From the NCBI RefSeq assembly GCF_002563795.1, contig NZ_PDJL01000005.1:62001-126000 (forward strand): DNA of 64,000 nucleotides. Direction: 5' to 3'. Below, one piece after another: positions 1-8,419 of the stretch (its first letter is position 1; each line of letters begins with the position of its first letter). This DNA is from Vibrio sp. ES.051. Lineage in GTDB: Bacteria > Pseudomonadota > Gammaproteobacteria > Enterobacterales > Vibrionaceae. The position numbers were made by a program, and so were the translations under genes. The notes under the pieces are model-generated. The model was given only the letters and a program-made list of their open reading frames with translations. It did no database searches and was not told the DNA's origin.

Positions 1-42
1 AAAAACAAAGCATTCATGTGTCGCAAAAGAAGATATATTTAG

Positions 43-561
43 ATGAACGAATCGATTGATAATAGTCGACGTGGTTTTCTGACTCGTTTTCGGCAACCAG
101 TAAAACAGGTTCAACAGTCAGAGATCACTCCTCGCTCAGTAGCTCGTCCACCTCAGGCTGTGGACGAGGCTTTATTTGAACGTCTGTGCGATGGTTGTGG
201 TGACTGTTTAAAGGCTTGCCCGAACAGTGTTATAGAACTAGGCGATCAACTCGCTCAACTTAACCTCGATTATAATGAATGCAGTTTATGTGGTGAGTGC
301 GTCAAAGCCTGCCCTACTGATGCACTCCATACTGCTATGACAATAGATATCAACTTACGTCCGCACTTTACTCAAAACTGTAATAACTACCTGCAGATGG
401 AGTGTCAGCAGTGTGCCTCTGCTTGTCCACAGAACGCGATCTCTATTCAAGCCGATAAACTGCCACACTTAAATCACGAACTATGCAATGGTTGCGGCCA
501 ATGTCGAGCCAGTTGTTACGCCAGTGCTATTGTAATGCAACTGTACAATCATCCTCGCTGA
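43..561 (+). CDS. napF: NapF-type ferredoxin, four [4Fe-4S] motifs
   Basis: A 172-residue cytoplasmic iron-sulfur protein. Four cysteine clusters are visible: C49/C52/C55/C59, C80/C83/C86/C90, C121/C124/C128 (with C113 nearby) and C148/C151/C154/C158, plus the SRRGFL stretch near the N-terminus typical of NapF. In the family NapF assists maturation or electron supply of periplasmic nitrate reductase. A weak ribosome binding site (GAAGA) precedes the ATG. The usual partners napD/A/B/C do not follow; the next gene is convergent, so this is the last gene of an operon lying left of the window, or a NapF paralogue serving another molybdoenzyme. Family call is firm; pathway is inferred. Confidence 0.8.
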   Translation: MNESIDNSRRGFLTRFRQPVKQVQQSEITPRSVARPPQAVDEALFERLCDGCGDCLKACPNSVIELGDQLAQLNLDYNECSLCGECVKACPTDALHTAMTIDINLRPHFTQNCNNYLQMECQQCASACPQNAISIQADKLPHLNHELCNGCGQCRASCYASAIVMQLYNHPR

Positions 562-610
562 CGCATATTCTGATATTCTTGCCCATATTCCAATTTGACG
601 TGTCAGCGAA

Positions 611-1126
611 CTAACGAGCCAACCAAATTCTTGCCAATATTCCGACAGGAGTGGTCACGCCGGTGGTGATGGAAGATACCTTGCCATTTTTCAAAATATA
701 AAGCGTTGGTGTGACATTCACTTTCCATGCTTGCATTATTTTGCCTTTGGGATCGTTTATGTTGTCAAAACGATACTCTTTTGACTGCATAAACTGTTCA
801 ACGCGCTGATCTGGCCCAGACGTTCCTGAAACACCAACAATAGTATAATCATCGCTAAGCCAGCTGACACTTGGGCTAACAAACTTACATGCTGGGCACC
901 ATGTCGCCCAAAAATAGACGACCACAGGCGCTTCATGACTTTGAGCAATCACATCTAAGTATTCACCATTCGTCATAACTGCGCTCAACGGCGGTGCCTG
1001 CTCTTTAGGAATATCTTTGGTGCGGTACCAATCGATGGCAACCGATATCACGGTGATCATGAGTACCATTTGCAGCACCTGACCAAGCCAGTACTTCAGT
1101 GACTTGCGTTTTTTTTCTGCGTTCAC
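611..1126 (-). CDS. scsD: ScsD-like membrane-anchored thioredoxin
   Basis: A 171-residue TlpA/DsbE-type thioredoxin. One N-terminal membrane anchor (about residues 13-33) should place the thioredoxin fold in the periplasm; the active site WCPAC has C77 and C80 and the cis-proline loop NVTPT is present. Its start overlaps the end of scsB by 4 bp (ATGA), so the two are translationally coupled. In Salmonella, ScsD is the tethered thioredoxin of the suppressor-of-copper-sensitivity locus and takes electrons from ScsB. Here it probably carries reductant from ScsB to oxidised or copper-damaged periplasmic thiols. A cytochrome c maturation DsbE is less likely because no ccm genes are near. Confidence 0.75.
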   Translation of the reverse strand: MNAEKKRKSLKYWLGQVLQMVLMITVISVAIDWYRTKDIPKEQAPPLSAVMTNGEYLDVIAQSHEAPVVVYFWATWCPACKFVSPSVSWLSDDYTIVGVSGTSGPDQRVEQFMQSKEYRFDNINDPKGKIMQAWKVNVTPTLYILKNGKVSSITTGVTTPVGILARIWLAR

Positions 1127-3234
1127 AGACTCGTCTCCCCGTTCGCCTGTTGCATGGCTTTGATCACAAGGTTGTCAGTCAAAATCACGGGTAAAGGGAT
1201 ACCTTCAGGCGCCGCTGGACCATATACGATATTGAATGGCACACCATAACGCCCATGCGATCGTAAAAAGTTTGTCACTGAGTCATTTGGGTGTGTCCAG
1301 TCGCCTTGTAATGGTTCCACATTAGGGCTTTGTAATAACGAATAAACGGGATCTTGCAAAATGACACCGATCTTATTCGCTTTACATGTCACGCACCAAT
1401 CTGCAGTCACATTCACAAATACCACCCGTCCATTATTGACATGTTCTTCAATTGTCGCGTCAGACAATGTTTGCCACGCAAGATCCTCAGGAAGCGGTTT
1501 CGCCCACTGATTCGCGGTGACACTGCCAAGCAATAAGCCACCTGCAATGATCACCAACGACGCGATGCTTGAGACTGCAAACGCCTTATCGCCGTATACT
1601 CGCTTTACCCGAGCCATCATCACTATCAAGGCGCCCACCGCAATTAAAGCCACCCATAACACCGGAACGTGGTTCGCCATAAGAGACAACAACCAAACGC
1701 TGGTTGCCAACAGCATGACGCCAAACACTATCTTAACGACATGCATCCATTGGCCAGGTTTTGGTAACTTCAACGCAATGCTCGGGAAAACCGCAACCAA
1801 AATCCAAGGCAGGGCCATGCCTAAAGCTAGCGCAGTAAATGTCGCAAACAGCGTCAGCACATCTGCACCCAATGCAAAGGCGACGGCGGTGCCTAAAAAT
1901 GGCGCAGAGCAAGGCGTCGCAAGTAACGTGGCAAACATGCCTTGAACATAGTGGCCGATCAGAGAGTTACCACCTTTTGACGCCAACCAAGTATTGGTAT
2001 CAGATGAAAGACGAATTTCAAACAGCCCTAGCATATTGGCGCCAAATAGACTGGTGACGACTACCATCCCCCCCAAAAACCAAGGGCTTTGGAACTGAAC
2101 TCCCCAACCGATGGCGTTGCCGGTCAGCTTTAACGCTAAAATAAAGCCAGCCAGTAGCCAAAACGAGGTAAGAATCCCCAATGACGAGGCAATAAATTGC
2201 GTACGGATTTGACGACGCTCAACCCCTTGTGCCGCTACGATACTGCTGAGTTTCATGCCAAGCACCGGAAGGACACAAGGCATAATGTTCAAAATTAATC
2301 CACCTAGGAGTGCCAATAAAAATACACTCGCTAAAGAAGTCGTCGGTAATGACGCGGCTATCGGCTCTGCTTTTGCTTGCGTGACTTCTTCCACCAGCAG
2401 GTTGGCATCTTTGATTGAGACGAATAAAGACTGATCATTAAGTTCCACATCACCAAGCCACGTATCAACCACATAATTCGCCGTTAGGCTATCGCCTTCT
2501 TGATCAATAGCCTCCAACTTGAAGCTGTAGTCGCGAGTTGCTTCATCGACACCATCGACCAACACTTGCGGATTATCCCAACCTTGCGTGTTCGTTAGCT
2601 TGATTTGCAATTTTGATTGTGCCGCATCCCAACTTGTTTGTGTGACGTCAACAAATGGTGAAGATTGCGGGACGCGACTCACGGCCTGGGCATAACTGAA
2701 CATCACGTCTTCATCGATGTTTAACTCTGAAGGGTGAAACGTCAGTTGCATTGGATAGTCCGTTAACACACAAATGGTGGTGCAGGAAGACAAGGTTAAC
2801 ACTGCATCAAGTTTGACCGGTTTGGACATATCTTCAATATGCAGCGTCATCGGGAACAAGGTATCGCCTTTATAACCGAGCGTTTCTATACCCAATAATT
2901 CGAACTTTTGAGGATACGGCCATTGCCAATCCACTTTGGTTAGGTTGTTTGAGTTTTGCCAATCAATAGACGGCGCGATCCCCCCTTCCCCGGGTGATCG
3001 CCAATAGGTTTTCCAATCACCCGTTAACTGCACATCCAAATAGCCAGTGAGTGTTTTTGCCTGTGGATCTTGCTGGCCTGTCAATACGAAGCGGGTTTTG
3101 ACAGGCGGGTGCTGAGGATTGGTCATCCAACCGGTATCGGGTGTCTGAGCAAAAAGTTGGAGAGAAAATAGATTCAAAACCAACGTCATGATGAATATCG
3201 ACGTTGTTCGAATCATTGTTGTCGTGTGATTCAT
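1123..3234 (-). CDS. scsB: ScsB, DsbD-like transmembrane thiol reductant transporter
   Basis: 703 residues in three parts: a signal peptide and periplasmic N-terminal domain (to about 290) with a Cys pair in SSCTTICV; a central DsbD-type membrane domain (about 300-580) with the two conserved cysteines in NIMPCVLP and ATPCSAP; and a C-terminal thioredoxin domain (about 610-700) with WCVTC. Such proteins move electrons from cytoplasmic thioredoxin across the inner membrane. The start is supported by AGGA about 6 nt ahead of the ATG. It lies between the scsA-like gene (63 bp upstream) and scsD (4-bp overlap). In Salmonella the partner ScsC lies between scsB and scsD; here it is missing. The long N-terminal domain favours ScsB over classical DsbD. 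Confidence 0.85.
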   Translation of the reverse strand: MNHTTTMIRTTSIFIMTLVLNLFSLQLFAQTPDTGWMTNPQHPPVKTRFVLTGQQDPQAKTLTGYLDVQLTGDWKTYWRSPGEGGIAPSIDWQNSNNLTKVDWQWPYPQKFELLGIETLGYKGDTLFPMTLHIEDMSKPVKLDAVLTLSSCTTICVLTDYPMQLTFHPSELNIDEDVMFSYAQAVSRVPQSSPFVDVTQTSWDAAQSKLQIKLTNTQGWDNPQVLVDGVDEATRDYSFKLEAIDQEGDSLTANYVVDTWLGDVELNDQSLFVSIKDANLLVEEVTQAKAEPIAASLPTTSLASVFLLALLGGLILNIMPCVLPVLGMKLSSIVAAQGVERRQIRTQFIASSLGILTSFWLLAGFILALKLTGNAIGWGVQFQSPWFLGGMVVVTSLFGANMLGLFEIRLSSDTNTWLASKGGNSLIGHYVQGMFATLLATPCSAPFLGTAVAFALGADVLTLFATFTALALGMALPWILVAVFPSIALKLPKPGQWMHVVKIVFGVMLLATSVWLLSLMANHVPVLWVALIAVGALIVMMARVKRVYGDKAFAVSSIASLVIIAGGLLLGSVTANQWAKPLPEDLAWQTLSDATIEEHVNNGRVVFVNVTADWCVTCKANKIGVILQDPVYSLLQSPNVEPLQGDWTHPNDSVTNFLRSHGRYGVPFNIVYGPAAPEGIPLPVILTDNLVIKAMQQANGETSL

Positions 3235-3297
3235 AGTGATTCCTAATTAAAAAACAAATGTAATACGTGGCTGACGGCATTGGTCAGAAATCACTTG

Positions 3298-3696
3298 TCA
3301 TTCTCGGAATACACAAAAAGTTAGATGGACTCGATACTTGTATCGAATTGGTTCCGTCCATTGCCTTGCGCGGGTAACAACACTACCGCGCCAAATAGCG
3401 GATACCAAAATCCCAACGAATAATACAACAATGAACGCCTCAAGTTGGTGCTGAGCAAACTGGATTAACTTTTCAGACAGCTCACATTGACTCAAGTCTT
3501 TGCCTTTATCTGTTTGGACGACATAAGCGTCATCCCCCACTAACATCGAAGGCGAGATCGTTTCATAATTTATTGAACATGATGATGCCAAGCCAGAGTT
3601 TTGCATCAAACACACGACAACGACCCAGCCAATCATAGCCAGTAGCCATTTCGCCCGTTTGTTGGACGAATTATATCGTGAAGTCAATAAACTCAT
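3298..3696 (-). CDS. Small membrane protein, ScsA-like
   Basis: About 132 residues from the ATG at 3696 (an upstream TTG would add two residues; neither has a strong ribosome binding site). A hydrophobic N-terminal segment (about 17-35) is followed by a short periplasmic stretch with two cysteines (SSCS and SQCEL) and a second membrane segment (about 85-105). The position ahead of scsB-scsD and the two-helix layout match ScsA, the first gene of the copper-sensitivity suppressor locus, whose function is unknown. The assignment rests mainly on context, so a symbol is not given. Probably cotranscribed with scsB and scsD. Confidence 0.6.
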   Translation of the reverse strand: MSLLTSRYNSSNKRAKWLLAMIGWVVVVCLMQNSGLASSCSINYETISPSMLVGDDAYVVQTDKGKDLSQCELSEKLIQFAQHQLEAFIVVLFVGILVSAIWRGSVVTRARQWTEPIRYKYRVHLTFCVFRE

Positions 3697-3728
3697 AATC
3701 AATCAGAAACAGAGAAAAACGTTGAAGA

Positions 3729-3753
3729 TAATACCCAAGTTGCCGTAAAGCTC
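3729..3753. repeat. Degenerate copy of a dispersed ACCCAAGT element
   Basis: AATACCCAAGTTGCCGTAAAGCTCAAG resembles the better copies at 21650 and 11675 but carries a few extra bases in the middle. It lies in the gap between the scsA-like gene and ttrR. Similarity judged by eye. Confidence 0.35.
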
Positions 3754-3875
3754 AAGTTGTATATGCCTAATGGCATCAAGATACAGGGTTCAAATCGTGG
3801 CCGCGCCTGTCAACCACGTTACTCTTACTGAACCAAACCTCTTGAGGTTAGTTGACTATGGTTATTCACACATCA

Positions 3876-4484
3876 TCAAAGTGCTAGTTTACCGTAAATA
3901 TACGCCAGTTCTGCCACCGTTTTCGCTGAGAATTTTTTCAGCAAATTCGCACGATGCACTTCTACCGTCCGCATCGCAATACACAACTCATCGGCAATTC
4001 TAATGTTGCGTTTTCCTTCAATAATCAAACGCAAGATATCTTTCTCTCGTGGCGTTAACGATGCGTAAGCGGCTTTCGCTTCGGCCATATTAAAGCTTAA
4101 TACCGACTGCGCCTGACCTTGTATAATCGCTTGCGCCAACGTATCACCTTTGACGGGCTTTTGGAAAAAGTTCACTGCGCCAGCTTGCAATGCATTAACC
4201 GCCATTGGCACATCACCATGCCCCGTCAAGTAAATGACCGCTAACGGGCTATTAGCCTGATTCAATATTTGATGCACTTGTTGACCACGCAGGTTAGGCA
4301 TTCGACTATCCAGAATCACACAACCCGCGTGATGGACATCGACTTCATCCAGAAAAGAGCGTCCATCAGCAAACGTCGTCACCTCAAAATCATGTTCTTC
4401 TAACATAAATGCCAGCGAATCACGTACTGATTCATCATCATCGACCACATATACTGGCAGCGGATTTTCACTATTGCTCATCAA
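3876..4484 (-). CDS. ttrR: TtrR, tetrathionate response regulator (FixJ/LuxR type)
   Basis: 202 residues: a receiver domain with the acidic triad DDD (16-18), phospho-acceptor D59 in VILDSRMP and K109 in FQKPVK, then a LuxR-type helix-turn-helix (about 140-200; LTPREKDILRLI...VEVHR). It follows ttrS by 17 bp in the same direction and faces away from ttrBCA, the arrangement known for ttrRS/ttrBCA. AAGGA precedes tandem ATG codons at 4484 and 4481; either may be used. It should activate ttrBCA when phosphorylated by TtrS. The palindrome shared by the ttrB and tsdB upstream regions is the obvious candidate for its binding site (inference). Confidence 0.9.
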   Translation of the reverse strand: MMSNSENPLPVYVVDDDESVRDSLAFMLEEHDFEVTTFADGRSFLDEVDVHHAGCVILDSRMPNLRGQQVHQILNQANSPLAVIYLTGHGDVPMAVNALQAGAVNFFQKPVKGDTLAQAIIQGQAQSVLSFNMAEAKAAYASLTPREKDILRLIIEGKRNIRIADELCIAMRTVEVHRANLLKKFSAKTVAELAYIYGKLAL

Positions 4485-4501
4485 ATGTTCCTTTTAAGGC
4501 A

Positions 4502-6322
4502 TTAGGGTTGTCGACCCTCGGTTTGATACGGAAAGACAAGCTCAACCAAACAACCATGAGGCTTGGCTGATTGGATAACCAACTCTCCCCCGTGCATTTC
4601 CATCACATCACGGCAAATCGTCAAGCCGAGCCCAAGCCCTTCTTGTTTACTGCTCACAAAAGCTTGCGTTGGGTTGTCTTGCTCTAACCCCGTACCATTA
4701 TCCAACACTCGAATACAGAGTCGCTTAGCTTGATAGTCAGTATGAAGCGCGATTTTACCTTGATAATCTGACATGTGATATTTTTCTTGAAAGTCGACGC
4801 AAGCATCAATGGCGTTGCTGATCACATTGACCAACACTTGCTGAACCCCAACCACATCCGCCAATAAGGGACGAGTCTTTCCCTCTGTCGTGGTCACCAT
4901 AGATACATTTTGCTTTTGCATCCTAAAATGGAGCAACTCTATCGTGTCTTCAATTAACACATCCATGTTACACGGCGCTTTTTCGACACTGCGTTTGCGG
5001 ATTAAGTTTCTTAAACGCTGAATAATCGCATCGGCTCTTTCTACTTGTCCCTGTATTTTTTCGAGCACGGGTACAATATCTTGATGCGGACGTTTCTTGG
5101 CCAAGCGTAACAGGCCGCCTTCGCTGTAATTGCGAATCGCCGCCAACGGTTGATTCAGCTCATGGGCAAGGCTGCTGCCGATTTCTCCGACGATAGCCAC
5201 TCGTTGTGAATGCTCGAGCTGTTCGCTTTTTTCTTTCAATCGCAATGAAGTCTGTTCAAGCGCTTGCTTACTCTTGCTGAAGCGGTACTCAAGCCAAAAG
5301 TGGTAAGCATTTAACACAATCACAAAAATGAACAATGCCCATGCCCACTCCTGATGGGTGCGTAGCCAACGTAAAGCGTCTTGCCACCAAGGTTGTTGTA
5401 GCGGGTGAAGATCTAATGCCTGATAAAGCTTATCAATCGTCAACAAGCTAACGGGAGAGGTCCATCCCGATGCGCCTGCGGCGATAATCGCAGGATGTTC
5501 CGGCGGCATGGCGAGCAATTGCTGCGCCACTCTTTTCGCCAGTAGCGAAGCGCCTCGCTCTGTTTTAGCAAACGACCAATTGGGATAGAGAGACGTTGAA
5601 ACGGCGCAAGATGACCGTTCGCTTGACTGTGGGTTCAAAACCCGGAAACCGTCTGGCTGTAACAGCCCTTCCCTTTGCATCTGTTCTAATAAACAAGCCG
5701 GAACGACGGCAGCTTGAACATTGCCATCGCGCAACTGGTACAAGTTTGCATCAATAGGGAAACCGAGATAACGAACATCCGCGAAAAAATCGTTCGGATC
5801 GAGTCCCATTTCTACGATTTGGTAACGCAACGTCAGATAGCCCCCAAAAGCTTTTTCCGAGACCGCAGCCACTGGCAATCCCATGACGTCTTGCAATGAT
5901 TGATAAGAAGAGTTAGCACGCACCACTAACGCAGAACCAATGCCGTAATTCGAGTTTTTCGGCGCGCGACTGGTCAGTGTCGCCATCCAAGAAAGCGCAT
6001 ATTGCCGACCCAATCGAACGGCTTGGCCAGGGTTGGTTAAGATGAAATCCATGCTTTGAAACTTCACCGCTTCTCCCATCTCATCCAAATTGAGCGGATG
6101 AAGCACAAAATGCACATCAGTAATTTGCTGATTTAACCAATCGATGGTTGGCTGCCATCGCTGCTCTGCGTAAAGGTGGCCACGTATCGCTAAAACGCCG
6201 ATGTCGGCTTGCGGCTTAACGTCGTGCTGTGGGCCTTGAATGGTAGAGGTAGCTTGAGCCACAAGCGAAAATGCAGCCAAGCAAAGAATCAAAAACTGAA
6301 GCAGCGGCGGTGCGTTTTTCAT
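4502..6322 (-). CDS. ttrS: TtrS, tetrathionate sensor histidine kinase
   Basis: 606 residues: signal peptide (1-24), a periplasmic binding-protein-like sensor domain (about 35-300, containing C210 and C239), a membrane helix (about 326-346), a short coiled linker, a HisKA domain with H387 in SLAHELNQPLAAIRN, and a C-terminal ATPase with the N box (NVISNAIDAC), DNGTGL and GLGLTI. The periplasmic substrate-binding-like sensor is characteristic of TtrS, which detects tetrathionate outside the cytoplasm. It is divergent from ttrB across a 179-bp control region and upstream of ttrR in the same operon. Confidence 0.92.
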   Translation of the reverse strand: MKNAPPLLQFLILCLAAFSLVAQATSTIQGPQHDVKPQADIGVLAIRGHLYAEQRWQPTIDWLNQQITDVHFVLHPLNLDEMGEAVKFQSMDFILTNPGQAVRLGRQYALSWMATLTSRAPKNSNYGIGSALVVRANSSYQSLQDVMGLPVAAVSEKAFGGYLTLRYQIVEMGLDPNDFFADVRYLGFPIDANLYQLRDGNVQAAVVPACLLEQMQREGLLQPDGFRVLNPQSSERSSCAVSTSLYPNWSFAKTERGASLLAKRVAQQLLAMPPEHPAIIAAGASGWTSPVSLLTIDKLYQALDLHPLQQPWWQDALRWLRTHQEWAWALFIFVIVLNAYHFWLEYRFSKSKQALEQTSLRLKEKSEQLEHSQRVAIVGEIGSSLAHELNQPLAAIRNYSEGGLLRLAKKRPHQDIVPVLEKIQGQVERADAIIQRLRNLIRKRSVEKAPCNMDVLIEDTIELLHFRMQKQNVSMVTTTEGKTRPLLADVVGVQQVLVNVISNAIDACVDFQEKYHMSDYQGKIALHTDYQAKRLCIRVLDNGTGLEQDNPTQAFVSSKQEGLGLGLTICRDVMEMHGGELVIQSAKPHGCLVELVFPYQTEGRQP

Positions 6323-6387
6323 GATGAATCAAATCGTTCCGTCGAAAGTGTGCCGCAAGGATAGCAGCAACGCAGCGTAAACCACAT

Positions 6388-6401
6388 TTGTTTTAGATCA
6401 A
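6388..6401 (+). promoter_or_regulatory. FNR-like site upstream of ttrBCA
   Basis: TTGTTTTAGATCAA matches the FNR consensus TTGATNNNNATCAA at 9 of 10 fixed positions. It lies in the ttrS/ttrB divergent region, centred about 28 bp upstream of the centre of the GTGGAAATCCAC palindrome. In Salmonella, ttr expression needs FNR as well as TtrRS, so the site makes sense. Called by eye. Confidence 0.6.
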
Positions 6402-6413
6402 CTTTGGTCTGGG

Positions 6414-6432
6414 TATGTGGAAATCCACTATA
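6414..6432. promoter_or_regulatory. Palindromic element upstream of ttrB, candidate TtrR operator
   Basis: TATGTGGAAATCCACTATA, with the perfect 12-bp palindrome GTGGAAATCCAC at 6417-6428, lies 70 bp before the ttrB start. The same sequence with one base changed occurs upstream of tsdB at 11626-11644. Two copies in front of the two sulfur-oxyanion operons suggest a common regulator; TtrR is the only response regulator encoded beside them. The sequence match is seen; the regulator is inferred. Confidence 0.65.
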
Positions 6433-6501
6433 TCAGCATCACGACGCATTTCTCACAATGGATGCAGTCAGTCAGATTAAATACAACTAAGCAGGTGAGT
6501 T

Positions 6502-7269
6502 ATGGATTCCACCAAACGTCGCTTTCTCAGCGCCGTCACAGCCGGTGCGGCGCTGATCCCCGTCGCTGGTATTGGTACCGCAACCGCGGGAAATGTTATT
6601 CGAAATAACCAATCCGCCGACCGAAAAGGACAGGTCGGCAAACGCTATGCCATGGTCATTGATTTACGGAAATGTGTCGGCTGTCAAGCTTGCACCGTGG
6701 GTTGCAGTATTGAGAACCAAGCGCCTATCGGCCAATTTCGTACCACGGTGAAACAGTATGAAGTCATCCTAGATGATGGTTCCAAGGCCACTAAAGAAGC
6801 CAAAGCCTTTATGCTGCCTCGCCTCTGCAACCACTGCGATAATCCGCCGTGTGTGCCGGTTTGCCCTGTTCAAGCCACGTTTCAACGTGAAGATGGCATC
6901 GTCATGGTCGATAACAGCCGCTGTGTGGCCTGTGCATACTGCGTGCAAGCGTGCCCTTATGACGCTCGCTTTATTAACGAAGAAACCCTAACCGCAGACA
7001 AATGCACCTTTTGTGCACACCGTTTAGAGCAAGGCTTACTGCCTGCTTGTGTGGAAACCTGTGTCGGTGGTGCTCGCGTTATCGGTGATTTAAATGATCC
7101 AACCAGCGAAATTCGCCACTTAATTGCGAAGCATCAAGATGACATCAAAGTGCTTAAACCCAACGAAGGCACTAAGCCACATGTGTTTTATATCGGAATG
7201 GATGAACGTTTTACTCACCCTGTCGATGCGCAACCCGCCATTTACGACCCACAAGGAGAACACGCATGA
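6502..7269 (+). CDS. ttrB: TtrB, tetrathionate reductase iron-sulfur subunit
   Basis: 255 residues with a twin-arginine signal (TKRRFLSAV, hydrophobic to about residue 30) and four cysteine clusters for [4Fe-4S] centres: CVGCQACTVGC, CNHCDNPPCVPVC, CVACAYCVQAC and CTFC...CVETC. This is the DmsB/NrfC/TtrB electron-transfer subunit, passing electrons from the membrane subunit TtrC to the catalytic TtrA on the periplasmic side. The start is preceded by AGGTGAG. It overlaps ttrC by 4 bp. First gene of ttrBCA, under the FNR-like site and the palindrome. Confidence 0.93.
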   Translation: MDSTKRRFLSAVTAGAALIPVAGIGTATAGNVIRNNQSADRKGQVGKRYAMVIDLRKCVGCQACTVGCSIENQAPIGQFRTTVKQYEVILDDGSKATKEAKAFMLPRLCNHCDNPPCVPVCPVQATFQREDGIVMVDNSRCVACAYCVQACPYDARFINEETLTADKCTFCAHRLEQGLLPACVETCVGGARVIGDLNDPTSEIRHLIAKHQDDIKVLKPNEGTKPHVFYIGMDERFTHPVDAQPAIYDPQGEHA

Positions 7270-8402
7270 ACATCACTGAAGTGTTAATCCAACCTCAAGC
7301 AATGGCTTGGCTACCGTGGGCTGTGCAGTATTTCTTCTACATCGGCTCGGCTTACGCTGCCGCTATTTTGTTCTTAATTGCTTTGCTGTTTGAACAACAT
7401 ACCAGCCATCGACTTCGTGTCGCCTTGGTGCTGACTTTAGCCATCGGTGCTATTGTCGGTCCACTGGCTTTAACCGGGGATTTGCACCAACCCGGACGTG
7501 CGTGGCATTTTTACGCCCATATCACGCCATGGTCTTGGATGTCTTTAGGCTCACTCTTTTTGCCTGTTTTTTCTGGTTTAGCAGTCATAACCGCGTGGTT
7601 GTATCTGCGTCATGATCTTATGGCTTTGCGCCATCAACCGGGAAAAATATTGCCGCTGTTATCGAAATTGTCACTCGGTGAGTGGGCAATCACACGCAGA
7701 ACCATGCTTATGGTCTCTGGGGTAACCGTGTTTTCTGGCCTAAGCATCGCACTCTATACCGGGGCTGAAATTGCCATCGTTCAATCACGTTCTTTATGGC
7801 ATCAACCAGCATCACCCATTCTTTGGTTCGTTACCGCATTTATGGGCGCTATCGGCTTTGCTTTGCTGATTTGGCTACTGATACCTCAACAGTCAAAAAA
7901 CCTCACTGCGGGTGATACTAACTTACTCAGAAAAGCGTTAGTCATTAGCGGCGTGTTGACTCTGATACTCCTGCCGATTTGGGCTTCTAATAACGCGACC
8001 TTTTCTCTCTACTCAAGCGAGCAGTGGGTCAGTCACATTGCCCTACTCACTTTTATCACCTTAGGTTGCGTATTACTCACGCTTATCACACTACGTGACA
8101 ATAAAACCTCCGCCATTACATCGACGAGCTTGCGACGCACTATGGGGGTTGCTTGCATATCGTTGGTTGCTTTAACCAGTGCTTGGCTGGTTCGTTGGGT
8201 CACGATCATGGAAGTACAAACTATCGCCAAATACGATGCAGGACTTTATCCATACCAACTATCCATGGATGGTAACGGCTGGATAGGCATTGTAGGCATG
8301 CTCGGGTTGTGGCTTGCATTGGCTTTACTCGGCTCAGAACTGATTCAGCCTAAAAAGAACACCGAAGCAAACGCGACTTCATTCACCTTAACTGAACGCT
8401 AA
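7266..8402 (+). CDS. ttrC: TtrC, tetrathionate reductase membrane anchor (NrfD family)
   Basis: 378 residues, very hydrophobic, with about nine predicted membrane helices from the sequence; NrfD/PsrC family. It oxidises quinol in the membrane and passes electrons to TtrB. The 4-bp overlap with ttrB and the 17-bp gap to ttrA show one operon. Slightly longer than the Salmonella protein as I recall it (about 340 residues). No haem-binding motif is seen, as expected for the family. Confidence 0.9.
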   Translation: MNITEVLIQPQAMAWLPWAVQYFFYIGSAYAAAILFLIALLFEQHTSHRLRVALVLTLAIGAIVGPLALTGDLHQPGRAWHFYAHITPWSWMSLGSLFLPVFSGLAVITAWLYLRHDLMALRHQPGKILPLLSKLSLGEWAITRRTMLMVSGVTVFSGLSIALYTGAEIAIVQSRSLWHQPASPILWFVTAFMGAIGFALLIWLLIPQQSKNLTAGDTNLLRKALVISGVLTLILLPIWASNNATFSLYSSEQWVSHIALLTFITLGCVLLTLITLRDNKTSAITSTSLRRTMGVACISLVALTSAWLVRWVTIMEVQTIAKYDAGLYPYQLSMDGNGWIGIVGMLGLWLALALLGSELIQPKKNTEANATSFTLTER

Positions 8403-8419
8403 TCGAAGAGGATTTCATT

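Noticed and set aside
757-948. Minus-strand frame inside scsD
   Set aside because: Shadow of scsD in another frame; contains no ribosome binding site and the scsD thioredoxin frame is clearly real.
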